Assembly: GCA_016893485.2 (NCBI GenBank)
Contig: JAFEKX020000001.1
Location: 9,255,501-9,319,500, forward strand
Direction of reading: 5' to 3'
Length of the DNA: 64,000 nt
Origin: Streptomyces sp. P3
Lineage (GTDB): Bacteria > Actinomycetota > Actinomycetes > Streptomycetales > Streptomycetaceae
Within the stretch, counting starts at the first letter, position 1, and each line of letters starts with the position of its first letter. A program made the position numbers and the translations under genes. The notes under the pieces are model-generated. The model was not told the origin of the DNA. It did no database searches and worked only from the letters and a program-made list of their open reading frames with translations. Positions 11,605-20,941 of the stretch are shown here, one piece after another.

Positions 11605-12513
11605 GTGGAGAGAAGGCGCCCCACCGGACTGTTCGTCGGTCTGTGCACCCTGGACGTCATCCAGCTCGTGGACCACGCACCCGGCGCCAACGAGAAACTC
11701 ACGGCTCTGGAGCAGGTGGTCGCCGCGGGCGGCCCGGCCGCGAACGCCGCCGTGACCTTCGCCCACCTGGGCGGCACACCGCGACTCCTGACCGCGATCG
11801 GCGCCCACCCGTTGGGAGTTGGAGTGGTCACCGACCTGACCGCGCTGGGCGTGACCGTCTCCGACCTGGCCGCCGACTCGCCCGCCCCGCCCGCCGTCTC
11901 CTCCGTCCTGGTGACCGCGTCCACCGGCGAACGCGCCGTCGCCTCGACCAACGCGACGGCACACCGGCTCGTCCCGCCCGACGATCTCCACGCACTGGTG
12001 AGGGACTGCGACCTCGTCGAGTTCGACGGCCACCACATGGACCTGGCCGTAGCGGCGGCCCGCTGCGCGCGTGCCCTCGGCCGTAACACCCTTTTCGACG
12101 GCGGCAGTTGGAAGCCCGGCACCCAGGACCTGCTGCCGTTCATCGACGTGGCCGTCTGCTCGGCCGACTTCCACCCGCCCGGCACCACCACCCCGGTGGA
12201 CACGCTGCGCTTCCTGCGGGACCACGGCGTCACCTGGTGCGCGGTGAGCGGGGGAGCGGACCCCATCGTCTGGGCGGGACCGGACGGCGAGGGCACGGTC
12301 GGCGTGCCGTCGGTGAAGGTGGCGGACACGGTGGGCGCGGGTGACGTGCTGCACGGGGCGCTCGCCCACCACCTCGCGGGCAGCCAGCCGACCTCGGAGT
12401 CCTTCGCCGAGGCACTCCGCGCGGCGGCCGGCGTGGCATCCCGTGCCTGCGCCTCCTTCGGCACCCGGGCGTGGATGAGGGAGAGGCCGCCTGGGCCGAC
12501 GCGTCCGGCCTGA
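11605..12513 (+). CDS. PfkB-family carbohydrate/nucleoside kinase
   Basis: 302 residues in a clean frame. Motif 1 of the ribokinase/PfkB fold is seen as AAGGPAANAAVTFAHLGG (about residues 35-52) and motif 2 as ADTVGAGDVLHGALA (about residues 241-255); the Asp of GAGD is the catalytic base. The enzyme transfers phosphate from ATP to a sugar hydroxyl, but the substrate cannot be told. The start is GTG 11605, about seven bases after GAGGAGG. It is divergent from MarR, and the tiny membrane gene follows 55 bases downstream. Family length is normal (about 300). Confidence 0.88.
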   Translation: MERRRPTGLFVGLCTLDVIQLVDHAPGANEKLTALEQVVAAGGPAANAAVTFAHLGGTPRLLTAIGAHPLGVGVVTDLTALGVTVSDLAADSPAPPAVSSVLVTASTGERAVASTNATAHRLVPPDDLHALVRDCDLVEFDGHHMDLAVAAARCARALGRNTLFDGGSWKPGTQDLLPFIDVAVCSADFHPPGTTTPVDTLRFLRDHGVTWCAVSGGADPIVWAGPDGEGTVGVPSVKVADTVGAGDVLHGALAHHLAGSQPTSESFAEALRAAAGVASRACASFGTRAWMRERPPGPTRPA

Positions 12514-12568
12514 GATGATCGACAGGTACGCACGTGTCATCGGACCGTGCCGAACAGAAGTGGGAAAC

Positions 12569-12762
12569 ATGATCCTCGCAGTGCTGCTCGGTGTTCTGGT
12601 GCTCGTCGCCGGGGGTGTGCGTGTGTGGTCTGGGCAGCGCGCGGCGGCCCCCGCTGGGCCCGTGTCGTGGCGACCGTGACCCTCACCGCGAGCGAACTCG
12701 TGCGCGCTTCCGCCAAGAAGCGGCGCCGGGGCCTGAACCCGGGCAGCCAGGGCGACGAGTAG
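12569..12762 (+). CDS. Small membrane protein (about 64 residues), frame-broken once
   Basis: Starts ATG 12569 (MILAVLLGVLVLVAGGVRVW), giving one N-terminal membrane helix. It then stops early unless one C is added to the C5 run near 12649-12653. With that base the protein continues as RWARVVATVTLTASELVRAS and ends in a basic tail, KKRRRGLNPGSQGDE. The combination of one helix and a basic cytoplasmic tail, with good codon bias, supports a real short gene. I do not recognise a family. It may be translated with the kinase upstream, as there is only a 55-base gap. Confidence 0.5.
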
Positions 12763-12893
12763 CACGGCGGGGCCGCCCCGACACACGCCGAACCGGTCGG
12801 GGAACTTGCCGGTACGGAACCCGTTTCCGTACCCCAACGTGCCTAGACTGAGCCGTCGTTGATCGTTTCACCGGACGGTCTCAGGAGGACCAC

Positions 12894-14355
12894 ATGCCCC
12901 GTACCCCGTCTCGACGCACCGCTCTGCGCGGCCTGGTCGCAGGCTCAGCCGTGGTGATCGGCTTCGACCCCTTCACCCGGAGCTGGGCGGTGACCGACTC
13001 CGGCCGGCCCCTCAGCGGCGTTCCCCGGCTGGACGGGACGCTGCTCACCGACGACGCCTCCCTCAGCGCCGACGCCGACGACTTCGGACACATCGTGCAC
13101 CGGCGTCCGGCCGCCGTACTGCGTCCCGGTTCCGTGCGGGACGTCGTCGCGATGGTGCGGTTCTGCAACCAGCACGGACTTCCCTGGCCCCGCGCGGGCA
13201 GGGCCACGGCACCAACGGCCAGGCACAGGTCGAGGGCGGCCTGGTCATCGAGACCGGCCCGCTCGCCTCCATCGGCCCGGTACGGACGGGCAGTTCACAC
13301 GTCACGGTCGGCGCGGGCGCCAAATGGAGCGACGTCGCCAAGGCGGCCATCGCCCACGGCCTCACCCCGCCCGTCTTCACCGACTACCTCGAACTCTCCG
13401 TCGGCGGCACCCTGTCCGTCGGCGGCCTGGGCGGCCAGAGCCACCAGCGGGGCGCCCAGGTCGACAACGTCGTGGAACTCGAAGTGGTCACCGGAGCAGG
13501 GAGTTGCTCCGCTGCTCGCCGACCCGCCACGCCGACCTCTTCCACGCCGTGCTCGCCGGCCTCGGCCAGTGCGCGGTGATCGTCGGCGCCACCCTGCGCC
13601 TGGTCCCGGCCCCGGAGACCGTACGCCACCACCTCCTGCCGTACGGCGACCTCCAGACCTTCCTCGAAGACCAGCAACCCTCGCCACCGAGGGGCGTTTC
13701 GCCTACCTCGAAGGACAGGTCAGCGCCGACACCGCCGGTGCCTTCAACCAGTTCGCCATCGAGGCCGTCGCCTACGGCCCCCTGTGGGGAACACCCCCGA
13801 CGACACCGCCCTGCTGCGGGGCCTGCGCTACGAGGCGTCCGGCGCGCAGATCACCGACCTCGGCTACTACGACTTCCTCGACCGGCTCGCCCCTCCGTCG
13901 CCGCCCTGAAGGAAGCGGGCCTGTGGGCCTACGCGCACCCCTGGCTCAACCTGGTCCTGCCTGGCCGCAGCACCGCCGACGTGGCCGGCGCCCTCCTGGA
14001 CGCACTCACCCCGGCCGACCTCGGCCCCGGCGTCGTCCTCCTCTACCCCCTGCTGCGCGAGCACCTGCACGCCCCGCTGCTGCGCATGCCCGACGACCCG
14101 GTGCCCTACCTGTTCGCCGTCCTGCGAACCACCCCGCCCGAGGACACCGCGACCGTACGACGCCTGCTGAACGCCAATCGGTCCGCGTACGAGAAGGTCC
14201 AGGCGGTCGGCGGCACGCAGTACCCGGTCGGGTCCGTACCGTTCCGACACGCCGACTGGAAACGGCACTTCGGGCCGGTCTGGAAGCGGTTCGCCGAGGC
14301 CAGGAAGACCTACGACCCGAAGGGGATCCTGGTGCCCGGGCAGAACATCTTCTGA
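12894..14355 (+). CDS. Tat-exported FAD-linked oxidase (cytokinin-dehydrogenase-like), frame-broken several times
   Basis: The N-terminus has a twin-arginine signal: SRRTALRGL, then a hydrophobic stretch. The FAD-binding PCMH/VAO domain is seen once frames are joined: PRGQGHGTNGQAQVEGGLVI, where the His could carry covalent FAD, followed by LSVGGTLSVGGLGGQSHQRG. The substrate half runs to the normal family end, RKTYDPKGILVPGQNIF. Breaks lie near 13190, 13500, 13680, 13790, 13830 and 13895; each is a single missing base, and the rebuilt protein is about 490 residues. Relatives oxidise secondary amines or alcohols with O2. It converges with srsC across a hairpin. A link to the phenolic-lipid operon is possible but unproven. 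Confidence 0.72.
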
Positions 14356-14356
14356 T

Positions 14357-14401
14357 CGCCGCCGGTCTCCTCCGGCCTGGTCCCAGGCGGGCGGCGGCGA
14401 A
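14357..14401. terminator. Probable bidirectional terminator between oxidase and srsC
   Basis: The 48-base convergent gap holds CGCCGCC at its left and GGCGGCG at its right end, with an inner GCCTG/CAGGC stem. This nested structure could end transcription from both sides. Confidence 0.5.
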
Positions 14402-14403
14402 CG

Positions 14404-15417
14404 CTACTGCAGTGCGTGGACCGCGGCCGAGAACAGCGGGGGCAGGCGGGATGCCGCGGGGACGATGAGGCGGGCGGTGCCAGGACGGTGACTCGCGGTC
14501 AGCAGGGCCCCGGTCAGCAATCGGTGACGCCGGGTCAGCCGGGCCCAGGCGCGCTCGTATGCGTCCGGACGGTCCGCGACCAGGCAGCGGACGGCCGCCC
14601 CGGCCGTTGCCAGTGCGAGGGCGATGCCCTCGCCGGTGAGGGCGTCCAGGTAGCCCGCGGCGTCGCCGACCAGCAGGACACGGCCGGCGGTTCTGCGCCG
14701 CACCCGCTGCCGCAGTGGGCCGGCCCCGCGTACCTCCGTCGCGGTCGGGCCGCGCAGGGACGCCGTGAGAGCGGGGAAGTCGGCCAGGTGTGCGTCGTAG
14801 CCCCGGCGGTTGCGGCTGAGGACCGCGACGCCGACCAGATCGTCGTCGACCGGTGTCACATAGGCCTCGCCGTGCCGGGACCAGTGGACCTCGACGAAGT
14901 CCGTCCAGGGTGCGACGCGGTAGTGGCGGCGCAGTCCGTAGCGGCCGTGCGGGCGGCCGGGCAGTTCCAGGCCCAGGCCGCGCCGCAGCGGGGAGTGCAG
15001 GCCGTCGGCGGCGATCAGCCAGCGGGCCGTGGTTCCGGCGGCGGTGACCGTGTCCGCGCTCTGGCGTACCTCGCCGACCTTGCCCGGCAGCACGCGCACG
15101 CCGAGACCGAGAGCGCGCCGGTGCAGTGCGGAGTGCAGTGTCGTACGGCGGATGCCCAGCCCGTTGCCGTCGCGGAAGGACGCTTCGGCGCGGGTGGTGC
15201 CGTCCACGTAGCGGATGCCGCGCAGTTCGCGGCCGGTGACCTCGACGCCCAGTGCGCGCAGCGCGGCGACACCGCCGGGCATGACTCCTTCTCCGCAGGC
15301 TTTGTCCACGGGTGAGGTCCGGGGTTCGACGACGACGGCCTCCAGGCCGGCGAGCGCGGCGTGGATGGCGGCGGCCAGTCCGGCGGGCCCGCCCCCGGCC
15401 ACGAGTACGTCGATCAC
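14404..15417 (-). CDS. srsC: FAD-dependent hydroxylase, SrsC-like / geranylgeranyl-reductase family
   Basis: 337 residues in a clean frame. The N-terminal FAD site is VLVAGGGPAGLAAAIHAA (residues 4-21). The family motif CGEGVMPGGVAAL follows, and the second FAD contact is VLLVGDAAGYLDALTGEGIA near residue 255. The GTG start at 15417 overlaps the stop of the methyltransferase gene by four bases (GTGA), showing translational coupling. In Streptomyces griseus the srsABC operon makes phenolic lipids, and SrsC hydroxylates the alkylresorcinol ring toward a quinone. I assign that role from gene order and family; a reductase of isoprenoid double bonds is the alternative, and the UbiA gene nearby makes it worth considering. 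Confidence 0.78.
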   Translation of the reverse strand: MIDVLVAGGGPAGLAAAIHAALAGLEAVVVEPRTSPVDKACGEGVMPGGVAALRALGVEVTGRELRGIRYVDGTTRAEASFRDGNGLGIRRTTLHSALHRRALGLGVRVLPGKVGEVRQSADTVTAAGTTARWLIAADGLHSPLRRGLGLELPGRPHGRYGLRRHYRVAPWTDFVEVHWSRHGEAYVTPVDDDLVGVAVLSRNRRGYDAHLADFPALTASLRGPTATEVRGAGPLRQRVRRRTAGRVLLVGDAAGYLDALTGEGIALALATAGAAVRCLVADRPDAYERAWARLTRRHRLLTGALLTASHRPGTARLIVPAASRLPPLFSAAVHALQ

Positions 15418-15953
15418 GCCGGAGCGGCCGTGGCCGGCATGGTCGCGGCGGTCAGGGCCTCGTTCTCGCAGCGGATGCGCACGGTGAGCAGGGCGGCGTT
15501 GAGTACCGTGAACGCGGCCGCGGTGACCCAGGCGGTGTGGACGAGCGGCAGGGCCACGCCCTCGGCGACGACGGCCACGTAGTTCGGATGCCGCAGCCAC
15601 CGCCACCGGTAGGGGCCGCTCGTCACCAGCGGCAGGCCGGGTACGACGATCACCCGGGTGTTCCAGCGGGGTCCCAGGGCGTGGATGCACCACCACCGCA
15701 GTGCCTGCGCTCCCACCAGCACAGCCAGCATCGGCCATGCCAGGACGGGTACGAAGGGCCGGTCCGCCAGCCAGACCTCGGCCGGGCAGGCGACCAGCAG
15801 ACCGGTGTGGAGGGCGACCATCACCGGGTAGTGGCCCTGCCCGGCGACGGTCGCGCCGCGGGCGGTGCTCCAGCGTTCGTTGCGGCGGGCGACGACGAGT
15901 TCGGCGACGCGCTCGGCGGCGACGGCGGCCACCAGCAGTCCGTACCAGATCAT
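15414..15953 (-). CDS. srsB: Isoprenylcysteine carboxyl methyltransferase-type methylase, SrsB-like
   Basis: 179 residues, several membrane helices. The C-terminal family signature is seen as YRWRWLRHPNYVAVVAEGVA (residues about 118-138), where HPNY binds S-adenosylmethionine, followed by ENEALTAATMP. Start ATG 15953, 45 bases after the type III PKS stop; the end overlaps srsC by four bases. In the srs phenolic-lipid pathway the SrsB member methylates the ring of the alkylresorcinol, and this protein has the same position and size. The 45-base gap upstream contains repeated TCCTTCGTG units (about 15964-15983) of unknown meaning. Confidence 0.82.
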   Translation of the reverse strand: MIWYGLLVAAVAAERVAELVVARRNERWSTARGATVAGQGHYPVMVALHTGLLVACPAEVWLADRPFVPVLAWPMLAVLVGAQALRWWCIHALGPRWNTRVIVVPGLPLVTSGPYRWRWLRHPNYVAVVAEGVALPLVHTAWVTAAAFTVLNAALLTVRIRCENEALTAATMPATAAPA

Positions 15954-15998
15954 GTGTCCCTGAGTCCTTCGTGTCCTTCGTGTCTTCGGAGGTCGGAA

Positions 15999-17063
15999 CT
16001 ACCAGCGCAGCAGGACGAGTTCGCAGGCGAAACCGGGTCCCATGGCCAGCAGTACCCCAGGGTGCCCGGCGGCGGGCGGTGTTCGGCGAGGGTGTCGCGC
16101 AGTACGTGGAGCACCGACGACGAGGACAGGTTGCCGACGTCGGCGAGGTGACGCCAGGTCACGTCCAGTGCGTCGGCGGGCAGGTCGAGGGCTGCGGCGA
16201 CGGCCTGAAGGACCTTGGGGCCGCCGGGGTGGCACACCCAGGCGGTCACGTCCTTCTTCTTGATCCCGTGGTCGCCGAGAAACCCCTCGACGTCGTCGGC
16301 GAGATAGCGGCGTACGACGTCGGGGACCCGCGGGTCGAGGACGATCCGGAAGCCGGTGTCCTTGATGTCCCAGCCCATGACGCGCCCGGTGTCCGGGTAC
16401 AGGTGGCTTCGCGTGTCCACGATCGTCGGGCCGGCGGTCTCGTCCGGGCGGCGCGGACGGTTCGCGCCGCAGGCGACGACCGCGGCGGCGCCGTCGCCGA
16501 ACAGTCCGGTGGCGACCAGGTTGGCCATCGAGGCGTCGTCGCGCTGGAAGGTGAGCGAGCACAGCTCGACCGAGAGCAGCACCGCCACGTCGTCGGGCCG
16601 GCCCAGCAGGTAGTCGTGCACACGGGACAGGCCGGCGGCGCCGCCGGCACAGCCCAGGCCGAACAGGGGAGCCGGGTGACGTCCGGTCGCAGGCCGAGAC
16701 GGCCGACCAGCCGGGCGTCGATGGAGGGATGGCGATGCCGGTGACGGAGGTGAAGACCAGCAGGTCCACGTCGGCCGGGGACAGTCCGGCCAGCTGCAGC
16801 GCCTCCCGGACGACCTTGGCGCCGAGGTCGGTGGCGGCGGCGACGTAGACGTCGTTCGCGGCGCCGAATCCGTCGAGTTCTCCGTACCGTTCGAGTGGCA
16901 GTGTCATATGGCGCGAGTGGACCTCCGCGCTGCGGTGCAGCCGGTCCAGGACCCGGCGGTCGGTGCCCTCCGGGAGGCAGGTGCGGGCCACCATGTCGGT
17001 GATCTCGCACTGGGTGCGACGGTGCGGTGCGAGAGCACCCTGAACGGCGGCGATCCGCGTCAT
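15999..17063 (-). CDS. srsA: Type III polyketide synthase (SrsA-like alkylresorcinol synthase), frame-broken
   Basis: About 354 residues once three single-base breaks (near 16060, 16665 and 16725) are joined. The catalytic triad of chalcone-synthase-like enzymes is visible: Cys in FGLGCAGGAAG (near 16650), His in CHPGGPKVL, and Asn in GNLSSSSVLHVL. The start is ATG 17063 (MTRIAAVQGALAPHRRTQ). Length and motifs match bacterial type III PKSs that extend long fatty acyl starters with malonyl-CoA to alkylresorcinols. It is first in the operon, followed by the SrsB-like and SrsC-like genes, and is divergent from a UbiA prenyltransferase. Another type III product (pyrone or germicidin type) cannot be excluded. 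Confidence 0.85.
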   Translation of the reverse strand: MTRIAAVQGALAPHRRTQCEITDMVARTCLPEGTDRRVLDRLHRSAEVHSRHMTLPLERYGELDGFGAANDVYVAAATDLGAKVVREALQLAGLSPADVDLLVFTSVTGIAIPPSTPGWSAVSACDRTSPGSPVRPGLCRRRRRPVPCARLPAGPARRRGGAALGRAVLAHLPARRRLDGQPGRHRTVRRRRRRGRRLRREPSAPPGRDRRPDDRGHAKPPVPGHRARHGLGHQGHRLPDRPRPAGPRRRTPLSRRRRRGVSRRPRDQEEGRDRLGVPPRRPQGPSGRRRSPRPARRRTGRDLASPRRRRQPVLVVGAPRTARHPRRTPPAAGHPGVLLAMGPGFACELVLLRW

Positions 17064-17213
17064 GTGGTTCCCGTCCGGTTGGCGACTGGAGTGAGTCGCT
17101 CCCCACGTGTTCCCCGGACCGGGACTTCGACACCATGGATCGCCCGTACGGCCGTCTGCCCGGAAGCGCGTGTGCTGCAGCCGGGCGGGGACCGGGCGCC
17201 TACGATCGGCCGG

Positions 17214-18082
17214 GTGGGCACTCCCGAGCACTCGACGACCGGCGGCCCTGGGGCGAGTTGGGCCGACCGGGCGGTCGGCCTGGCCGGGTCGTGCCACCCC
17301 GGGCCCGTTGTGGCCGTCACCGCCCTGATGACCGCTCTCGCTCTGACGGCCGGTCAGGGCGCCGCGCGTTGTGTCCTGACGGCTGCCGCCGTGCTGACCG
17401 GGCAGCTGTCCGTCGGCTGGTGCAACGACGCGTTCGACGCGCCCCGGGACATCGCCGCCGGCCGCCGTGGCAAACCCGTCGTCGACGGCACGGTCGGTGT
17501 GACGGAGGTGTGGGTGGCCGCGTACGCCGCGCTGGCGCTCTGCGTGCCGCTGTCGTTCGCATGTGGTCTGTGGGCGGGCGCCGTTCACCTGGCCGGCGTG
17601 GCGGCGGCGTGGGCGTACGACCTGCGGCTCAAGGCGACGGCATGGTCCTGGGCGCCGTACGCGGTGGGTTTCGCCGCGCTCCCGGCGTTCGTGGCGCTGG
17701 GGCTGCCGGGGCAGCCGTGGCCGGCCTGGTGGGTCGTCACCGCCGGTGCGCTGCTGGGGTCGGCGCCCATCTGGGCGATGTGCTGCCGGACATCCGCGGG
17801 GATCTGGCGACGGGCGTACGGGGCTGGCCGCAACGGCTGGGCCCGGACGGCGCGCGGCTGTTGCTGCCGGTGCCGCTGGTGGCCGCGTCCGCGGTGCTGG
17901 CCCTGGGGCCCGCCGGACCACCCGGCAGGTGGGGAGTGGCGGCGCTGGCGGTGGCCTGCCTGGTCGCGGTGGCGGGGACGGTGCTGGGACGCCGCCGGGA
18001 GCGGGCGGCGTTCGCGGCGGCGGTCGTCGTGGCGGTGGTGGACGTGGCCCTGTTGCTGGTGCGCGGCACCGGGATCGCCTGA
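17214..18082 (+). CDS. UbiA-family membrane prenyltransferase, frame-broken once
   Basis: About 289 residues with roughly eight membrane helices. The two Asp-rich motifs that bind Mg2+ and prenyl diphosphate are seen as GWCNDAFDAPRD (residues about 63-75) and, after joining the frame, GDVLPDIRGDLATGVRGWPQ. The break is at the G4 run 17756-17759; one more G gives LLGVGAHLGDVLPD. The start is GTG 17214. UbiA enzymes attach prenyl chains to aromatic rings or lipids. It is divergent from srsA across a 150-base gap, so co-regulation with the phenolic-lipid operon is likely and a prenylated phenolic product is possible. An unrelated quinone or lipid role is the alternative. Confidence 0.8.
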
Positions 18083-18138
18083 CCGCGCAACCCGCAGACG
18101 GGGAGAAGGTGTCGCGCCTCGACGGGACAACGCTCGTG

Positions 18139-20243
18139 TCACTCCGGAGGCTTAGGCCCGGTCCCGTGGCCGGCGGTGTCTCGGGCCAGGGAACTCGGCC
18201 ACCACGCCCGGGGGCCGATGTCGATCACGAGGGCGGGCACCAGGAGCGAACGGACGACGAAAGTGTCCAGGAGGACGCCGAAGGCCACGATGAACGCGAT
18301 CTGGACCAGGAAGGCGAGCGGGATGACCATCAGGGCCGCGAACGTCGCGGCGAGCACCACCCCTGCCGAGGTGATCACTCCTCCGGTGGTGGTCAGCCCG
18401 CGCAGTACGCCTCGTCGTGAGCCGAGTGCGAGGGCCTCCTCGCGGACCCGGGACATCAGGAAGATGTTGTAGTCGACGCCGAGTGCCACCAGGAACACGA
18501 ACCCGTACAGCGGCACCGAGGCGTCCGTGCCGCTGAAGCCGAGAACGTGCTGGAAGACGAGCGCCGACACCTAGCGTGGCCAGGAAGTTGAGCCCGACGG
18601 TGGCCACCAGCAGCAGCGGCACCAGCAGCGAGCGCAGCAGGAGCATCAGGATCAGCAGGATGATGCCGAGCACGATGGGCACGATGACGGTGCGGTCGCG
18701 GGCCGCGGTCCGCTGGGTGTCGTACTGCTGTGCCGTGTACCCGCCGACCAGGGCGTCGGCCCCGGGCACGGCGTGCAGGTTCGTGCGCAGCCGGGCGACG
18801 GACCCTTGGCGGCGTCGCTGTCGGCCGCGGCTTCCAGGACGGCGTCGATCCGCACCCGGCCGCCGACGACGAGCGGCGCTCCGGTGCCGGGCCGTCCCGA
18901 GGCGGAGACGGTGCCGACCGATGCGACCCCCTCGGTGTTCCTGGCCGCGGTCGTCACCTGAGCGGCCCGGTCGGCGTCGGCGATGATGACGGCGGGGTTG
19001 CCGGATCCCCGGGGAAGTGCTGCCCGAGCGTCTTCTGGGCGGCGACCGAGGGCGCGTCGTTCACGAAGATCTCGTCGAGGGGACGCCCTTGGCGGACAGG
19101 GAGGGCGAGAAGGCCGCGAAGACGGCCAGGACGAGCGCGGTCACCACCCAGGTCCGCCGTGGTCGCGCATCCACGGCCGCGCCGATCCGCCCCCATACAC
19201 CGGGCCTTCCACGGCCCCGTCCGACGCCTTGGGCAGGGAAGGCCAGAAGGCGGTGCGGCCCAGCAGCGCCAGTACGGCAGGCAGGAACGTGAGTGCGGAG
19301 AGTACGGCGCACGCGATGCCGATGGCGCCGACCGGGCCGAGGGCGCGGTTGTTGGTGAGGTCGCTGGCGAGGAGGGCCAGCAGGCCGAGCGCCACGGTGG
19401 CGGCGCTCGCCGTGATCGCGTCGAACGAGCGCCGCACCGCGGCCAGCGCGGCGCCGGACCGGTTCTCGCGCACGGCGAGTTCCTCGCGGAAGCGGGCGGT
19501 CAGCAGGAGCGCGTAGTCGGTGGCGGCGCCGATCACGAGGATGGACAGAATGCCCTGAATCTGCCCGTCGACCCGGACGATGCCCCGGTCCGCGAGCGCG
19601 TAGACGACGGCGCAGGCCACCCCAGGGCGAACACCGCCCCGAGGATGATCAGGAACGGCAGCAGGACGCTCCGGTAGACGAGCAGCAGAATCACCAGCAC
19701 GGCGCCGAGCGCCACCCCCAGCAGCAGTCCGTCGATGCCCCCGAAGGCGTCGGACAGGTCTGCCTGGCTCGCCGCCGGGCCCGCGATCCGCGCGGTGGCC
19801 GTCGGCACGCCCCGGACCGCCTCGCGCACCGTGCCGAGGACATCCGGAAGGTTCTCTCCGAGGTCGGACCGCAGCTGGACGACGGACTGCACGGCCTGTC
19901 CGTCGTCGGAAAGGAGGGCGGGGGAGGGGCGGCCGACCACTCCCGGCTCCCCGGCGAGTGTGCCGACCGCGCGGGTGGCGGCGGTCTGCTGGGCCTTGGT
20001 GATCCGCTCACCGTGCGCCGTCCAGATCACGATGGCCGGCAGGGTCTCGGACTGGTCGAACGCCTCCCGGGCCTTGAGCACCCGGGTCGACTCCGCGCTC
20101 TGCGGCAGGAACGCGGCCTGGTCGTTGGTGGCCACCTCGCCCAGTTTCCCGGCGTAGGGACCGAGCGTCGCGCCCGCCCCCAGCCACACGAAGAGCAGGA
20201 CGAGCGGTACGAGCCACCGGGCCCGGCGCTGCGTGGTTCCCAT
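18139..20243 (-). CDS. MMPL-family (RND-type) lipid/drug exporter, frame-broken several times
   Basis: About 700 residues in pieces. Start ATG 20243 (MGTTQRRARWLVPLVLLFVW), first periplasmic domain with TNDQAAFLPQSAESTRVL, helices with GAATDYALLLTARFREEL (the characteristic TM4 Asp-Tyr), second extracellular loop, and the repeat half with VFLVALGVDYNIFLMSRVRE (the matching second-half Asp-Tyr), ending near GPRAWWPSSLA. Twelve helices in two 6-TM repeats are expected. Breaks fall near 19625, 19200, 19080, 19005, 18800 and 18570. Relatives export lipids or drugs using proton force. It is divergent from the MarR gene at 20319, with a strong palindrome between them, and ends 56 bases from the UbiA stop. 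Confidence 0.82.
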
Positions 20244-20272
20244 GGATGTCCTCAGGCCGCCGCGGAATTAAG

Positions 20273-20301
20273 TCAATCATCAAGTATCTCAATGATTGAG
20301 A
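20273..20301. promoter_or_regulatory. MarR-type operators in the MMPL/marR gap
   Basis: TCTCAATGATTGAGA (20287-20301) is a perfect 15-base palindrome. An overlapping inverted repeat pairs TCAATCAT (20273-20280) with ATGATTGA (20292-20299). The block is AT-rich in a GC-rich region and lies between divergent starts, the classic layout of a MarR operator. Confidence 0.6.
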
Positions 20302-20318
20302 GAACATATACTGGGGCC

Positions 20319-20804
20319 ATGCCCGTCAACAACTCCTCGTCGCCCCTGCTCGGGGACGACCCGACGGGATTGCAGTCCTTCGCTGTGCTCCTGCGCGGAA
20401 TGAACGCCGAGTTCAATCGCATCGCCCACAGGTTCGCCCAGTCCCAGGGGCTGCACCTCACCGACGTACTGGCTCTGATCGCGATCCTCGACGACGACAC
20501 CGACGAGGGGCCCATGACGCCCGGCCGACTGCGCGAGCGGCTCAGCCTCACGTCCGGTGCGGTGACCGCGTGCATCGACCGGCTGGAGAAGGCGGGGCAC
20601 ATCCAGCGCGTCCGAGCGGTCGACGACCGCCGTGTGGTGCACCTGCGGTACGCGGCGGCGGGCCGACGCGTAGCCGCTGAGTACTTCCGGCCGCTGGCCC
20701 ACGGCACCGCGGCCGCGTGCGAGCGCTTCACCACCGACGAACTGGCGGTCGTCGTCCGCTTCCTCGCCGAGATGAACCGGGAACTCGCCCACCTGAGCCG
20801 CTGA
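20319..20804 (+). CDS. MarR-family regulator of the MMPL exporter
   Basis: 161 residues, clean frame, start ATG 20319 chosen because the operator palindrome ends at 20301 and homology begins here. The dimerisation helix (SFAVLLRGMNAEFNRIAHRF) is followed by the winged helix: LTDVLALIAILDDDTDEGPM, recognition segment RERLSLTSGAVTACIDRLEK and wing VRAVDDRRVVHLRYAAAGRR. Such proteins repress a neighbouring pump and their own gene until a ligand binds. The target is inferred from divergence with the MMPL gene and the palindrome in the gap. Confidence 0.88.
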   Translation: MPVNNSSSPLLGDDPTGLQSFAVLLRGMNAEFNRIAHRFAQSQGLHLTDVLALIAILDDDTDEGPMTPGRLRERLSLTSGAVTACIDRLEKAGHIQRVRAVDDRRVVHLRYAAAGRRVAAEYFRPLAHGTAAACERFTTDELAVVVRFLAEMNRELAHLSR

Positions 20805-20941
20805 ACGGCTGCCTCGGGACGCCCTCCGTGTGCGTGGCGCGGCCCTCTTCCGGTTGGCGTCTTGATTCCTCTGACACACGGTCCGCTCGCCTGCTTGAGT
20901 GTGAGGCTCACCGGGGACGTGACGACAGGGGAGTTCAAGGC

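Noticed and set aside
12894..14355. Calling the frame-broken genes (oxidase, MMPL, MFS, srsA, PKS) pseudogenes
   Set aside because: Single-base repairs at G/C runs restore full family-length proteins with all catalytic residues; the same pattern hits nearly every long gene.
14404..18082. Phenolic-lipid operon as part of the type I PKS cluster
   Set aside because: It is separated by about 8 kb of unrelated regulators and transporters, with its own divergent promoter region; no shared regulatory repeat was seen.
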